Below, piece by piece: positions 7,118 through 7,494 of a stretch of DNA of 7,494 bases. The first letter of the stretch is position 1, and each line of letters opens with the position of its first letter. The stretch is from an uncultured Collinsella sp. (GTDB lineage Bacteria; Actinomycetota; Coriobacteriia; Coriobacteriales; Coriobacteriaceae): the NCBI GenBank assembly GCA_900556515.1, contig USPH01000061.1, positions 1 to 7,494 on the forward strand, given 5' to 3'. The notes under the pieces are model-generated. The model was not told where the DNA came from, made no database searches, and saw only the letters and a list, made by a program, of their open reading frames with translations. A program made the position numbers and the translations under genes.

Positions 7118-7447
7118 ATGACAAATTGCAACCGCTATAAGGTAGCCGCGATCGACCTGGGAACGGTGTCGTCGCGACTGGTGTTGGCCCAGGTCGAGGG
7201 CGGAGCGATTGTGGAATCGTCCAAGCATACCGAGATTACCGACCTGGGCGAGGGCGTGGACACGACGGGGCGCTTTTGCAAGGCGGCTGTCGAGCGTGTG
7301 CTCGCTGCGTGTCACATGTTTGTGGACGAGGCCCGTGCCTTTGGGGCCGTGTGCGTCTGCACCACGTGCACGAGTGCCGCGCGCGATGCGTCCAATGCCG
7401 CGCTGCTGCTGGACGGCCTGCGCGAGTTGGGGCTCAAACCACAGGTG
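7118..7447 (+). CDS. ppx: Ppx/GppA family phosphatase, N-terminal part only
   Basis: The first 110 residues of a Ppx/GppA phosphatase (actin/hexokinase-like fold). Family members break down polyphosphate or convert pppGpp to ppGpp in the cytoplasm; the full protein usually has at least 300 residues. The first phosphate-binding motif AAIDLGTVSSRLVLA (10-24) is clear, with Val where many members have Asn (DxGTNS). TDLGEGVDTTGRF (41-53) matches the usual TRLGEGV block with Asp in place of Arg. CTTCTSAARDASN (81-93) matches the T-S-A-x-R-D-A-x-N block and is unusually rich in cysteine. The start has GGAGGGGA at 7103-7110, 7 bases before the ATG. The frame stays open to the window end, but codons from 7448 on are adapter, so residues LSLIHISEPTRHAQI are not real. 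Co-transcription with the divIC-like gene is likely. Confidence 0.9.
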
Positions 7448-7494
7448 CTGTCTCTTATACACATCTCCGAGCCCACGAGACATGCGCAGATCTC
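7448..7494. other. Illumina Nextera adapter and index (not biological)
   Basis: Bases 7448-7466 are CTGTCTCTTATACACATCT, the Nextera transposase mosaic end. CCGAGCCCACGAGAC (7467-7481) is the read adapter. ATGCGCAG (7482-7489) fits an i7 index of the Nextera XT set (N722 from memory). ATCTC (7490-7494) starts the flow-cell sequence. The genomic sequence therefore ends at 7447. Confidence 0.98.

Noticed and set aside
7448..7494. Extra C-terminal residues on the Ppx protein and a minus-strand gene starting MSRGLGDVYKRQ
   Set aside because: Both are translations of the Nextera adapter.

Overview
The window looks like a piece of a draft or metagenome contig from a GC-rich gut actinobacterium of the Coriobacteriia, most likely Collinsella. 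This rests on the mazG-eno-divIC-ppx gene order typical of Actinobacteria, on strong use of Arg CGC and Gly GGC codons, and on the look of the proteins. Neither end appears native. The left ~700 bases use different codons (Arg CGG/AGG/AGA, Gly GGG/GGA) and seem to come from a GC-rich clostridial (Oscillospiraceae-like) genome. They are joined to the Collinsella-like sequence inside a conserved ABC ATPase motif. The last 47 bases are Illumina Nextera adapter plus index.

Layout, left to right. (1) Bases 1-598, minus strand: the start of an MdlB/LmrD-type ABC exporter half, foreign-looking. (2) Bases 601-2325, minus: a CydD-like ABC exporter half whose last ~40 codons appear to belong to the foreign segment. 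(3) Bases 2326-2709: a 384-base spacer between divergent genes, with a long imperfect inverted repeat at 2536-2606 and an 11-base direct repeat. (4) Bases 2710-4662, plus: a stand-alone LarC2-like (DUF111) gene, a YfcE-type metallophosphatase gene and mazG. The last two are separated by 2 bases, and the run ends at a strong intrinsic terminator. (5) Bases 4719-6244: a promoter region with a repeated GGCTAACTTA motif, then eno and its own terminator. (6) Bases 6284-7447: an extended -10 promoter, a DivIC/FtsB-like division gene and the first 110 codons of a Ppx/GppA phosphatase. (7) Bases 7448-7494: adapter.

The right half is mostly housekeeping: nucleotide-pool cleaning (MazG), glycolysis (enolase), septum assembly (DivIC/FtsB) and polyphosphate/(p)ppGpp turnover (Ppx/GppA). 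I do not see a convincing new multi-gene system. The most useful observations are the two artefacts, which would create a false fusion protein and a false C-terminus, the unexplained inverted repeat, and the LarC2 half present without LarC1, LarB or LarE nearby.
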